DNA of 64,000 nucleotides from contig CBDAVB010000022.1 in assembly GCA_965200795.1 (NCBI GenBank), forward strand, positions 1-64,000. Reading direction: 5' to 3'. Under the pieces are notes generated by a model. It did not search any database and was not told the origin of the DNA. It saw only the letters and a list, made by a program, of their open reading frames with translations. Source of the DNA: Parashewanella sp965200795. GTDB taxonomy: Bacteria > Pseudomonadota > Gammaproteobacteria > Enterobacterales > Shewanellaceae. How positions within the stretch are numbered: the first letter of the stretch is position 1; each line of letters opens with the position of its first letter. Made by a program: the position numbers and the translations under genes. Shown here piece after piece: positions 37,201 to 44,833 of the stretch.

Positions 37201-37427
37201 GACTTTACGTTTCCTGCTGTGAAAGAGCGGCCGGGAGCCTTAACCTTGTCAGCACCAAGTTAATCGCGGATAAACTCTATAACGCATGCTTCGACGAAGC
37301 CGTTTCATTCTCTACCAGGGTCAGCTTATTAAAAGCACTGGAAAAAATAGCACCCTCGCGAGCATACTCGGCTCTCGAAAAACTCCCCTTTGACGAGCAG
37401 GTTTCCGTAGCGGCAAGACTCGTCTGA
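31269..37427 (+). CDS. Giant helical-repeat protein (2052 aa), possible effector
   Basis: A cytoplasmic-looking protein with no signal peptide or membrane segment. ATG 31269 follows an in-frame GTG at 31263. Residues 1-110 are polar and Lys/Pro-rich. Around 165-200 (LFGLRRAADAGCAFAQIQLI), 395-430 (ALKVIALNNGYEPAVFATLA) and ~1155 (FFSAAAEGNVQAQCRILDWH) are Sel1/TPR-like helical pairs. A charged, low-complexity linker lies at about residues 1340-1455. The C-terminal third carries an internal duplication: ILKSYQARSQALPQK...FEHLYAQCLNRLS (nt ~35985-36290) and ILSSYQSQKLAPPKE...FERLYVSCCERAA (nt ~37068-37385). Size, helical repeats and lack of homology to core genes suit a secreted host-acting protein, but no secretion signal can be verified. 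Function unknown. Confidence 0.75.
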   Translation: MAAASERSTPVTEKLPDDKFVRQDKTPPDSRLDVKGAAYLAVNAPSPAITTFHTDSQAPVSNAYDAIETETQKKTFKKEKSSRHKAEQAGAGHPSASAQGDAKKPENAQFELSEKLHCSEISSDYLCPATNRNEYIGLHLFITDNVSKSNLSKNKVTELELFGLRRAADAGCAFAQIQLIKRLLYSDDRVYLPFEAEYWLLKLSESDNAILLDSKSEKESEKNAAIRSITNLIIKNKTDPVNAEKFRAQVCKTLSLSTEIAIQACGPMLYLSGIFGRVSPAAAQTYIEENNPPAHKHSNQDANKKWQYWQINVSIKQRDEKKCKLVLNSLCDNGFLAAIHLQSELYRWTVNTRQCYDLLFKVTTKYSDLIRLSPHSCYSLYQCFIKTRRKAASSSEKPLISKLNERINALENKAEALKVIALNNGYEPAVFATLAKLYLTHCSPEKCLDTGIKGPITLPAEFTELLDKNRFTNNATIAVLTHASQCLSHKETDNFLLDRFIDEQPLKTALIMLFTGYYTYFNNNVKLTELVVRHSELDEHEFRMFVELEESSRIIEKFERQKTFIYDPDPLKVFKLLTLLRVQREIHLCRERKLIYRGIHVHDLKNYIRHLHLTQSPELTAVLISEAATRLNLEFSQGRCFLFTTAEELNQTRYYIRRRNLPAEYIKLENVETDCYLPEMASLSYAQLTGLFQSAAQIKDVEFNTKLLRTCKSFVQNSWCHLSEERLLQLLTSYSYNCKKTQDLADVICLKASEKIIRLTRIIAQNTSTETTNELHPDNERKACSESGPEETIPAHLRFVLNDSHELFFVEDMYEQLIAEEKSSQKKVRLINEVINRKRYCPVSLLRYIDTSDVRQCLAVNQLAIISSIIHKLTIKVYGTRDAIIKGLCSSDKIIMALMLDVLNTYSLSNMAFHRTVENLLCDTLKSRPEILLDVPCQKLEILGESKLQEYFKYSYMKNSVKLLMLLQEKFSPRQILSWLEDNNKKLTRMDYEEFYELTNNANEKDKYFKELIYFFLTDTETAQYCIKEPNTSSVDELARMIWFGYEAKIIDIKTAEKCLAHIPENNGYYLLTSILLGLTLTTGKAELTDLISGLDKENKLIFLPALGLKLFSLNRLDLAEICWSGSSQAFHLSLMKLNHGIMSGSESENTIAEVFFSAAAEGNVQAQCRILDWHLMSRKLDSLTLKRCCRYILTPQFNHTMERELYQGLLRAGYCDKDVSKTGDNRETNDIFRDETQARRHLHNALNHQSPIPVFRLLILNIKGIIDVTAIANIMSLTSLNDLSLLKFFIGKYKQATQDEIAEIILSASPNDLKVINRKLDKYLSRHDCMLIPEFRERLTTEVTRRDETLNQKQSSPRGALTILADIAPPVFKNDAPEISRNPDSSDAKHSAPESQTRSRSVKSSSDELINTRQNRIKKNDNARTDTKSASHVTANRQQPAGERSPDGRRNELCRLKASLISVLKQPSVNLGDLLIVIEQIKTLNSNLSCIPPQLICVLIKVIPVETNTSLLSELFSLVTPDSEKVTLIEHLFSHTNKNDKRHFYLYRSFLVQVLPDSFKPQTRHLNIIVNILKSYQARSQALPQKITLITLKLRKKNLADVLWRLGGKTELFEHLYAQCLNRLSRSAAPLTDNESEVVVRYFEADSTPFNDKVTCLRLMLRHFPERSRAIFNTCSNKHELFGKLTTDAKLILLSDETFKQDFIRHMPLTGNTLAKIENRYRNFVIKKTEVLTQAKELLSKPENELTQTRLFHCYLDLEATRHHELKSKIALKLTELAKSWLAKPVNSANDLNELFIAADVIHQLGLPDAGQLQTSSLVQSVRHNLTDTDEQGLLRCPEQCIELLRQYKQLNGGLDGLPGDIVRDLKRFFMAFELAGLDSPDLIPGFLHRTLMTLMSDKKIRSDAFKRQRSNLMERLSDPSQLTQARAPVIVTILSSYQSQKLAPPKEFEDVLLKAGLNILVEVLNQLSDDIAPFERLYVSCCERAAGSLNLVSTKLIADKLYNACFDEAVSFSTRVSLLKALEKIAPSRAYSALEKLPFDEQVSVAARLV

Positions 37428-37512
37428 ACAAAGCCTGACAGACCGTTAAACCTGAAATATCGGAAAACTTACGGCCGGGCGCTAACGTCTCTCCCTGAAA
37501 ACACGGCGGACG

Positions 37513-39537
37513 CTAAACCCTGAACTCGCCAACCGAGGTTTTTAATTCTTCAGCCAGCTGCGCCACCTGATGACTCGAGGCGGCGGTTTGTTCAGCGCCG
37601 GCGGCGGTTTCCTCTGAAATCATGGCGATTTCATCCAGTTTCCCGGAGGCCCGCTGACTCACCGCGTTCTGCTCCTGCGCCGCGTCGGCGATACGCATAC
37701 CTGAATCATAGGCTTTATGGACAGAGTCACTGATGGTTTCCAGCGCGGCATTCGCCTGCTCTGTCTTATCAACGCAGCTGCCGGCTTTAGAGCGGCCAAG
37801 TTCCATAACCCGGACCGCTTCCTCGGTACCCTGCTGCAAAATCTCAATCATCTGCTGAATTTCACTGGTGGAATCCTGAGTTCGTGACGCTAAGCTTCGA
37901 ACCTCATCGGCGACAACGGCGAAACCCCGTCCCTGCTCGCCGGCGCGTGCCGCCTCAATGGCGGCGTTTAACGCCAGCAGATTAGTTTGCTCGGCGATAC
38001 CGCGGATGACATCCAGAATTGAGCCGATCGCGGCGCTGTCGGAGTGAACTTTATTAATCACCTGCCCGGCGGAGGAAACCTCATCCGCTAACGCGAGAAT
38101 AATAAGTTTATTCTCTTCGGCAATTTCACGGACATGCCGCGCTTCCTCATCCGCCTGCTTGATCTGAGCCAGAGCCCGCTCAGCGCTTTGTGATACTTGC
38201 CGCGCGCTTAAATTCAGCTCAGTGGTGGCCGTTGAGGCCATATTGACCTGATCTTTTTGCTGCTTAATACCAACCGTGGTTTGGGTGGTGACAGAAGAGG
38301 TTTCCTCAGCCGCGGCCGCCAGCTGAGTCGAGCGGTCTAAAATTCCGGTGATTACGCTTCTCAGGCTGTCAACCAAACGATTACAGTTCGCCGCCAAAAC
38401 AGCGAATTCATCATGCCCGGAATCATCAAGCTTATGCGTTAAGTTTCCGCAAGCGAAAACCTGTAAAGCATGATTCACTTCATCTAACGATGATTTAAGC
38501 GGACGAACAACCATAATACTCACAATAACGGCCACTAAAATCGCGACAGCTTCAACAACTTTAGTCTGAAAGCTGGCATTATCTATTTTATCAACAGCCT
38601 GCGTATTTACGTCGCTGCTGAACGCTTCGATTTCCGTATTCAGCCGGCTCAGTTTAACGGCCATCTCCGTAGCGATGCTTTCTGAAATTGAAAAATCATC
38701 ATCAACTTGAGCGACTGAATCCAGCTGTTTCGCTTTTTGAGACAGAAAAGCGTTTTCACCCTCAACTTCGGCCAGCAGCCGCGAAACGGCTTCGCTTATT
38801 TCCTCAATCGTATCTGAAATCAGATTGTCATCACTGCCGGTACGACTTAAGTGTTCCGCTTTTGCCTTTACATCACCGACGACATAACTCAACTCTTTGC
38901 TTAAAATATCGTAGTTTTGCCGCTTTGAAGTATTGATAAGTTCCTGAACTGTCGTGATTAAGCCGCTCAGGTTTGAATCAATGGTAACGGCCGCCGCCGC
39001 GACGCTTCTCAGCGCCGCGTTATCACTGGTTTCATGATCGATTAAGTCAAGTAATAAAGACGAGGTATCATCCAGCGCGGACTCAAACTCGTCACTCTTT
39101 TGATAAAGCCGCGTTCGCAGGCCTTCAGCCGCTTTTTTATCCGCAATCAGCTTCTGGTTTATCGTCCGCAACTCGCGGTATTGCCGTTTGATTAATGAGA
39201 CCCGTTTCAGAAGATCGGTATTGTTTTTCATTAACCGCTCAATTTCATTTAACTTTTGCTGAAACTGAGTCACACTTCTCTGATACTGATTTTCAATATC
39301 CGCAAGCTCGTCAGCCTCCCCGGAATAAAACGCCTTTAAGGAAAGCCTGCGCTGCTCACTTAAATTCTCTGAAAGAAAGCTGGTCGCCTTCATCGCGGGA
39401 ATACTGACCTCCTGCATCAGCATCGTGCTTTCACGTGAACTGTCATTGGTGAGATGAGACATCACGCCAAGAATGATAAGCATTAATGTAACAACGCTGA
39501 ATCCGCCGATGACGCGCATAGCCACGGAAATTTTCAT
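37513..39537 (-). CDS. Methyl-accepting chemotaxis protein
   Basis: A 674-residue transducer. Transmembrane helix 1 is at residues 8-26, a long helical periplasmic sensor follows (four-helix-bundle type, ~35-325), then helix 2 near 330-350 (VVEAVAILVAVIVSIMVV), a HAMP domain (RPLKSSLDEVNHALQVFACG), and the cytoplasmic coiled coil with the hairpin tip IRGIAEQTNLLALNAAIEAA and GRGFAVVADEVRSLA. Gln/Glu pairs for methylation are present; there is no C-terminal CheR-binding pentapeptide. The ligand is unknown. GGAGTACCCT precedes ATG 39537. It is monocistronic, with no che genes in this window. Confidence 0.95.
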   Translation of the reverse strand: MKISVAMRVIGGFSVVTLMLIILGVMSHLTNDSSRESTMLMQEVSIPAMKATSFLSENLSEQRRLSLKAFYSGEADELADIENQYQRSVTQFQQKLNEIERLMKNNTDLLKRVSLIKRQYRELRTINQKLIADKKAAEGLRTRLYQKSDEFESALDDTSSLLLDLIDHETSDNAALRSVAAAAVTIDSNLSGLITTVQELINTSKRQNYDILSKELSYVVGDVKAKAEHLSRTGSDDNLISDTIEEISEAVSRLLAEVEGENAFLSQKAKQLDSVAQVDDDFSISESIATEMAVKLSRLNTEIEAFSSDVNTQAVDKIDNASFQTKVVEAVAILVAVIVSIMVVRPLKSSLDEVNHALQVFACGNLTHKLDDSGHDEFAVLAANCNRLVDSLRSVITGILDRSTQLAAAAEETSSVTTQTTVGIKQQKDQVNMASTATTELNLSARQVSQSAERALAQIKQADEEARHVREIAEENKLIILALADEVSSAGQVINKVHSDSAAIGSILDVIRGIAEQTNLLALNAAIEAARAGEQGRGFAVVADEVRSLASRTQDSTSEIQQMIEILQQGTEEAVRVMELGRSKAGSCVDKTEQANAALETISDSVHKAYDSGMRIADAAQEQNAVSQRASGKLDEIAMISEETAAGAEQTAASSHQVAQLAEELKTSVGEFRV

Positions 39538-39743
39538 AGGGTACTCCGACTCTTATAGCTCTTCCCAGAATCAATTTCAGCAAAAACGGGTCTTGTGAAT
39601 TGATAAATAGAAATTTCTGTTTTTTATAGTTTTAAGTAATGGCGGGAAATCATGTGATATAGCCGCGCTTCGAATTGTTATTATATTAGGTACCCGACTG
39701 AGCTTTGCGGGATTATCAAACATATATCGGCAACATTGTCACC

Positions 39744-40562
39744 TTACTTTAACCTTTTTTGGGTAAATTTTTCATTTGTTTCCGGGCACCAGAGTGTCAG
39801 GTTTCCTCCCCACACGCAACCGGTATCCAATGCTTTTATATTGTCTTCCTCAACGCGCCCCATCAGCGCCGCCCAATGCCCGAAAACTAAGGTATGCTGA
39901 CTAAGCAGATGACCCGGGAATTCAAACCAGGGCGCTAAACCCTCATGATACCCTTGTGACGGCGGCAGCTTACAGGAAAAGTCTAAACTGCCGTCCTGAT
40001 ATAAAAATCGCATTCGGGTTAAGGCGTCAATGGTAAATTTCAGCTTTTCGAAATGAGTCAGACCGTCATGCCATCGGGACTGTTTATTGTGATACATTTT
40101 TGAGATCAATGACTCAATATAGTCATCGCTTTTAAGCGCTTGAGAAACTTCATCAGCTTGATGTAACAGAGTTTGCAAATCCCAGTGCGGCGGCACTCCG
40201 GCGTGGGTCATAATGAGGTTTCGTTCCGGCAGATACCTGACCAGAGGCTGCTGACGTACCCAATCAATGAATTTAGGAAGCTTTGGAGAATCTAATAAAG
40301 GATCAAGTAAATCTTTTTGATTACGCTTTTTTATACCGGCCGCTAAAGCCAGTAAATGCAGATCATGGTTACCTAACACCACTTTCGCGCTGTTATCCAG
40401 GCGATATAAGTATTCTAATGTTGATAATGAATCCGGACCGCGGGAAACCAGATCGCCCACGGCCCAGAGCTCGTCAATGGACGGGTTAAAATCAACGGCA
40501 TCAAGCACCCGACGTAATTCCTGATAACATCCCTGAATGTCACCAACAAAATATTTTGCCAT
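39744..40562 (-). CDS. apaH: Diadenosine tetraphosphatase (symmetrical)
   Basis: A 272-residue metallophosphatase that splits Ap4A into two ADP and also decaps Np4-RNAs. Metal-site motifs are GDIQGCYQEL (residues 8-17), VGDLVSRGPDS (36-46), LGNHDLHLLALA (62-73), THAGVPPHWD and GHWAALMGR. Length matches E. coli ApaH (280). It ends the lptD-surA-pdxA-rsmA-apaG-apaH series but is separated from apaG by 372 bases of repeat-bearing DNA, so it may have its own promoter. Confidence 0.96.
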   Translation of the reverse strand: MAKYFVGDIQGCYQELRRVLDAVDFNPSIDELWAVGDLVSRGPDSLSTLEYLYRLDNSAKVVLGNHDLHLLALAAGIKKRNQKDLLDPLLDSPKLPKFIDWVRQQPLVRYLPERNLIMTHAGVPPHWDLQTLLHQADEVSQALKSDDYIESLISKMYHNKQSRWHDGLTHFEKLKFTIDALTRMRFLYQDGSLDFSCKLPPSQGYHEGLAPWFEFPGHLLSQHTLVFGHWAALMGRVEEDNIKALDTGCVWGGNLTLWCPETNEKFTQKRLK

Positions 40563-40934
40563 ATTTAAACCTAAAAAAGCAGCCGGGCGCGTAAAAGCCT
40601 GATAACCGCATTATGTTTAATCAGAAAAGCAGCTAAGCGAACTCACTTTTCAGGTGAATGCCTGACGTTCATAATCTGGTTAAAATTAACTCCGGCGGCC
40701 ATTTTTTCCGCTTTAAAAGCGCCGCCGACTGCTTTTCCAGGTTAAATTTCAGCACGTCATTTGTCGTACCCGCGGGAAATGCGATAACGACAGTTGTTTA
40801 TGTCGGTCATCCGGCCACTTTTGCAAAATTAACCAAAGACGCCGGCCTTCGCCGGAGTGACGGCATACTTGATACGAACTCTTCCGCGGCGTCACTGAAA
40901 AAAATTACAATAAACCGCAGTCCCGTAAAAAGAC
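40563..40934 (-). repeat. Repeat-bearing spacer between apaG and apaH
   Basis: 40563-40650 matches the leader at 29150-29245. 40841-40870 (GCCGGCCTTCGCCGGAGTGA then CGGCATACTTGATA) resembles 44721-44760, a REP-like palindrome. A plus-strand open frame at 40658-40987 is not supported. In related genomes apaG and apaH are nearly adjacent, so this spacer looks acquired. Confidence 0.55.
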
Positions 40935-41315
40935 CTAATGCAATAATCCCGGCACGGCTAAACGAAAGCGCGGGATCATTGCTTTGAATGTCTCACCATT
41001 CGCCGCTTGCATATAATAATAGCCTTCCATAAAACCCAGCGGAGTGTCGAGCACGGTTCCGCTGGTATACTGGTACGCGGTATCAGGCTCAATCGTCGGC
41101 GTCTCACCGACCACGCCTGAACCGTTAACCTCATTTTGCTGACCATTACCGTCAGTAATAAGCCAATGGCGAGTTGCCAGCTTTGCGGGCATATCACCGA
41201 GATTGACAATGGTTATGGTGTAACTGAATAAGAACTTATCTTCATCGGGAGAAGATTGATCCTCAAGATATTCAGTTTTAACTTCCACACGAAATGAATA
41301 TTTATCCTGCGCCAT
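40935..41315 (-). CDS. apaG: ApaG family protein
   Basis: A 126-residue protein of the ApaG/DUF525 fold (fibronectin-III-like beta sandwich). Characteristic are FSYTITIVNLGDMPAKLATR, HWLITDGNGQQNEVNGSGVV, GETPTIEPDTAYQYTSG and LDTPLGFMEGYYYM. The exact role is unknown; the fold also occurs in eukaryotic F-box and POLDIP2 proteins. It keeps its usual place between rsmA and apaH. Confidence 0.96.
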   Translation of the reverse strand: MAQDKYSFRVEVKTEYLEDQSSPDEDKFLFSYTITIVNLGDMPAKLATRHWLITDGNGQQNEVNGSGVVGETPTIEPDTAYQYTSGTVLDTPLGFMEGYYYMQAANGETFKAMIPRFRLAVPGLLH

Positions 41316-41334
41316 TTTTAACCCAGATAACTAG

Positions 41335-41497
41335 TTAAGTACCCGGCTATGAGAAGTTTTTTCACTTTTTAGCCGCCCGTCTTAAGCGCTCTGAGGTACT
41401 CTTGCCTGAAATACCGCCGGTATTATCGTACAAGAACGCCTTACGGAGCATTTAACCTGAACGCCGAAAATACCGAAAAACTGCTCGCCAGGTACTA
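41335..41497. repeat. Second complete TTAAGTACC-type element, between apaG and rsmA
   Basis: Left end TTAAGTACCCGGCTATGAGA; the right end inverted reads TAGTACCTGGCGAGCAGTTT. The interior, with CTTAAGCGCTCTGAGGTACT and GCCTTACGGAGCATTTAACC, corresponds to the interior of the 27627 copy in opposite orientation. The right end supplies the TAG stop of rsmA at 41497-41495. Confidence 0.75.
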
Positions 41498-42298
41498 GTG
41501 TTTTCGGCAAAGATGATTTGCCATTGTTACATATTGCTCAACACTGATCTGCTCCGGGCGGAGTGCCGCGTCAATGTCCAGCCGCGCGAAGCCGTCATCG
41601 CTGAGTACTGATTTTAAGTTATTGCGCAGCGTCTTGCGGCGCGTCGCAAACGCCCGTGTAACCAGTTTACTTAAAACGTTAATGTCATCGCAAGGGTACG
41701 GTTTCGTTTCATACGGCAATAAACGAACCACCGCGGAATCCACTTTCGGCGGCGGCGCAAAACACTCAGGCGGTACTTCCAGCACAGGCACGACCCGGCA
41801 GAAATACTGCGCCATGACGGTTAAACGACCGTAAGCTTTACTGCCCGGACTTGCCGATAATCGTAACACCACTTCTTTTTGCAGCATAAAGTGCATGGTT
41901 TCAATCAGTTCCGAAAACCCGAAAAGATGAAACATCAGCGGGGTTGAAATGTTATACGGCAAGTTTCCGAAAACTTTGAGCTTTTTACCTTCCTCTTTTA
42001 AGGTACTGAAATCAAACTGCAGCGCGTCGCCCTGATGAATGTCCAGCTTATCTTTAAGAAAAGGATGTGTCCTTAAGCGCTCAACCAGATCCTTATCCAG
42101 CTCAACAACGGTAAGCTTATCCACCTCTTCAGCGACCGGCTCTGTTAACGCGCCTAAACCCGGACCGATTTCAACCATGATATGGTCATTATCAGGTGAT
42201 ATAGCGCCGACGATACTGTCGATGATATTAACGTCAGTCAGAAAGTTCTGACCGAAACGCTTTCTGGCCGTATGGCCTAAATGTACTTTACTGCTCAT
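41495..42298 (-). CDS. rsmA: 16S rRNA (adenine1518/1519-N6)-dimethyltransferase
   Basis: A 267-residue KsgA/RsmA enzyme that dimethylates two adjacent adenines in helix 45 of 16S rRNA. It shows KRFGQNFLTD at residues 13-22, the SAM-binding VEIGPGLGALT, and the catalytic NLPYNIST. Length matches E. coli (273). It starts five bases after the pdxA stop. The end lies in a mobile repeat; the last residues (MANHLCRKH) precede a stop formed by that repeat, so a few native residues may be lost. Confidence 0.96.
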   Translation of the reverse strand: MSSKVHLGHTARKRFGQNFLTDVNIIDSIVGAISPDNDHIMVEIGPGLGALTEPVAEEVDKLTVVELDKDLVERLRTHPFLKDKLDIHQGDALQFDFSTLKEEGKKLKVFGNLPYNISTPLMFHLFGFSELIETMHFMLQKEVVLRLSASPGSKAYGRLTVMAQYFCRVVPVLEVPPECFAPPPKVDSAVVRLLPYETKPYPCDDINVLSKLVTRAFATRRKTLRNNLKSVLSDDGFARLDIDAALRPEQISVEQYVTMANHLCRKH

Positions 42299-42303
42299 TA
42301 TAA

Positions 42304-43290
42304 TTAATTCTTACCGGCCAGCTCGATGGCTTTATTTAAAGCGCAGACAAAACTTCCGGCGTCCGCTTCTCCGGTACCCGCTAATTCCAGCGCGGTACCA
42401 TGATCTACTGAAGTGCGAATGTACGGCAATCCGAGCGTGATATTGACGGATTTGCCAAAGCCGAGTGACTTCAATACAGGTAACCCCTGATCGTGATACA
42501 TGGCTAACACGGCATCAGCGTTTTCAAGATACTTAGGCTGGAACAAGGTATCCGCCGGCAGAGGCCCGACGATATCCGCCGCAAGCTCATCTCTGAGCGC
42601 TTCTAACGCGGGAATAATGATATCAATTTCTTCCCGCCCGAGATGACCGTCTTCTCCGGCATGAGGATTTAAGCCGCAAACATATAGCTTAGGTCGCTCA
42701 AGCGCGAATTTAGTTGTCAGATCTTTGTGTAAAATTGTGACGATATTCTTAATACGCTCAGCGGTTATGGCCTTGGATACGTAAGCAAGCGGTATGTGAG
42801 TAGTCACCAGCGCCACTTGTAAGTCCGGCGCCGAGAGCATCATAACGACATCCCGGCAGCCGGCCTGGTTAGCGAAAAATTCAGTATGACCGCTGAAAGA
42901 GACGCCGGCCTGATTGATGATACCTTTATGAACGGGGCCTGTCACCACGGCATCAAACTCACCCGTCATATTACGCTCACCGGCAAAACGCAGAGTTTCG
43001 ACCACGTAAGCGCTGTTCTTTTCATTGAGCACGCCGCACTGAACCTCTTGCGCGACGTCGAAAGGAGCGATGGTCAGCGCGCCCGCTTCCTGAGCGGCCG
43101 GTTCATGTCCGGGCTGATAAGGTTTAAGCGTTAACGGCAAACCTAACTTTTTCGCCCTGCATGTTAAGATTGCCGGGTCGGCGCAAACGACAAGCTCGGC
43201 CGGCCAGGACCGCTGAGCTAACTTTACGACGAGATCCGGGCCGATACCCGCCGGCTCGCCCGGAGTGACGGCGATTCGTTTAATCGTCAA
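42304..43290 (-). CDS. pdxA: 4-hydroxythreonine-4-phosphate dehydrogenase
   Basis: A 328-residue metal-dependent dehydrogenase of pyridoxal 5'-phosphate biosynthesis (DXP-dependent route). Present are RIAVTPGEPAGIGPDLVVKL at the start, VTGPVHKGIINQAGVSFSGHTEFFA with the metal-site His, CGLNPHAGEDGHLGREE and AMYHDQGLPVLK. Length equals E. coli PdxA (329). Nine bases separate it from surA. Confidence 0.97.
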   Translation of the reverse strand: MTIKRIAVTPGEPAGIGPDLVVKLAQRSWPAELVVCADPAILTCRAKKLGLPLTLKPYQPGHEPAAQEAGALTIAPFDVAQEVQCGVLNEKNSAYVVETLRFAGERNMTGEFDAVVTGPVHKGIINQAGVSFSGHTEFFANQAGCRDVVMMLSAPDLQVALVTTHIPLAYVSKAITAERIKNIVTILHKDLTTKFALERPKLYVCGLNPHAGEDGHLGREEIDIIIPALEALRDELAADIVGPLPADTLFQPKYLENADAVLAMYHDQGLPVLKSLGFGKSVNITLGLPYIRTSVDHGTALELAGTGEADAGSFVCALNKAIELAGKN

Positions 43291-43299
43291 ATTTAACCT

Positions 43300-44598
43300 C
43301 TACTTTTGATCAAACACCTGAATATAGGCATTGGCACGTATTTCTTCGAGCCAGTTCTGCAGCTCCTCATTGAACTTACGTCTGAAAATCAGCTGACGCG
43401 CGCGGTTAGTGTTAACTCGATCCGTGGCGTCCACTTTACGTCGCGCTTCCAGCTGAGCGATATGCCAGCCGTGGCTGGTACGGAACGGCTGACTTATTTC
43501 ACCGATTTTCAGATTTTCTAACGTCCTGGCAAACCCGGGAACATAAACATCGGGCTGTGCCCAGCCCAGCTCACCGCCTTTGGCCGCCGAGCCGGGGTCT
43601 TCTGAATATTTACGGGCCAGATCAGCGAACTTAGCTTTACCGGACTTAATCTGCTTTAAAAGCTGTTCCAGAACAGTTTTAGCGCGCTCCTCTGAAAGAA
43701 TCGGCGACGGCTTCAGCAGAATGTGCCTCGCGCGAACCTCTTCAATTTCGTTCAATTTCTGACCGCGGACATCCATCACTTTAATGATATGAAGCCCTGA
43801 GCCGCTTTTAATCGGACCCAGAATGTCACCTTTCTTAGCGCCGTTCATAACCTCGGCGAACAGGGTCGGCATTTCATTGATGTTCATGTAATCCCAGATA
43901 CCGCCTTCCAGCGCTTTAGGGCCGGAAGATGACGCGATGGCGGTACGTTTAAAGTCAGCCCCGTCTTTCAGGCGCCTCAATACCGCCCGCGCGCGCTTAG
44001 AAGCCGCCTCCACCTGCTCGCTAGTCGGGTTGGACGGGATTTCAATCAGAATGTGACCGATTTGGTATTCCACATTCTTCTGTCCCTGCTCTTGAATCAT
44101 TTTCACCAGGCTATTCACTTCCTGCGGTGAAACCTGAATACGCCGCTGAACCTGAATACGCTGAATTTCACCGATAGTGATTTCCTGGCGGAGCCGCTCA
44201 CGATACTTCGCGAAGCTGGTACCCGAGCGCTGGATTTTTTTACGCATCCGCTCAACGGTCAGACCCTGCTCCGCGGCGATATTACCTAGAGTCTGATCAA
44301 GCTGAAGGTCACCGATATGCAAACCGATTCTTTCAGCCATTTGCATTTGCAGATGATTCAGGATTAAACGCTCGATAACCTGAGTGCGCAAGGCGCCAGC
44401 GGAGGGTAACGACTGATTGCCGGCCTGAGCGTTGTCTTTAACGGTTTTGATCATATCCTGAATCTCACTTTCAAGAATAATTCCGTCATCAACCTGAACG
44501 GCCACCCGATCTAATGGCTGTGGTGCCGCGATAGCGCTTTGAGTTAACAACAACGCACAAAGCGTAAAAATAATGGTTTTACAAAATCTCATCCACAA
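43300..44598 (-). CDS. surA: Periplasmic chaperone / peptidyl-prolyl isomerase SurA
   Basis: A 432-residue periplasmic chaperone for outer-membrane proteins including LptD. Signal peptide at residues 1-24 (TIIFTLCALLLTQSAIA), an N-terminal chaperone region with DRVAVQVDDGIILESEI, two parvulin domains (one at about 170-275, IGHILIEIPSNPT...; one at about 285-385, ARHILLKPSP..., GELGWAQPDVYVPGF), and a C-terminal helix. Length and order match the family (E. coli 428). Just downstream of lptD. Confidence 0.96.
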   Translation of the reverse strand: MWMRFCKTIIFTLCALLLTQSAIAAPQPLDRVAVQVDDGIILESEIQDMIKTVKDNAQAGNQSLPSAGALRTQVIERLILNHLQMQMAERIGLHIGDLQLDQTLGNIAAEQGLTVERMRKKIQRSGTSFAKYRERLRQEITIGEIQRIQVQRRIQVSPQEVNSLVKMIQEQGQKNVEYQIGHILIEIPSNPTSEQVEAASKRARAVLRRLKDGADFKRTAIASSSGPKALEGGIWDYMNINEMPTLFAEVMNGAKKGDILGPIKSGSGLHIIKVMDVRGQKLNEIEEVRARHILLKPSPILSEERAKTVLEQLLKQIKSGKAKFADLARKYSEDPGSAAKGGELGWAQPDVYVPGFARTLENLKIGEISQPFRTSHGWHIAQLEARRKVDATDRVNTNRARQLIFRRKFNEELQNWLEEIRANAYIQVFDQK

Positions 44599-44720
44599 AG
44601 TCCTTGGCTGAATATTTTCGTTTTATTTAATTATTGATATCAGGATTACTGAAGACTCGTCACTTAAGCGAAAGCTGAAGTCCGGTGCCCTTTCAACATT
44701 TAAAAAGACATCGTATACCA

Positions 44721-44760
44721 GCCTTCGCCGGTATGACACATCAATATGCCGGATATGTTT
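44721..44760. repeat. REP-like palindrome between surA and lptD
   Basis: GCCTTCGCCGGTATGACACA followed by TCAATATGCCGGAT resembles the block at 40841-40870. Both lie in spacers of the same gene cluster, which is normally tight. Confidence 0.45.
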
Positions 44761-44833
44761 AATACCGTTTACCAAAAGGGTAATGGTTGAATTCCGTTTG
44801 ACTGCGGACCTCGTCAGAGGTTCAGCCGTTTGT

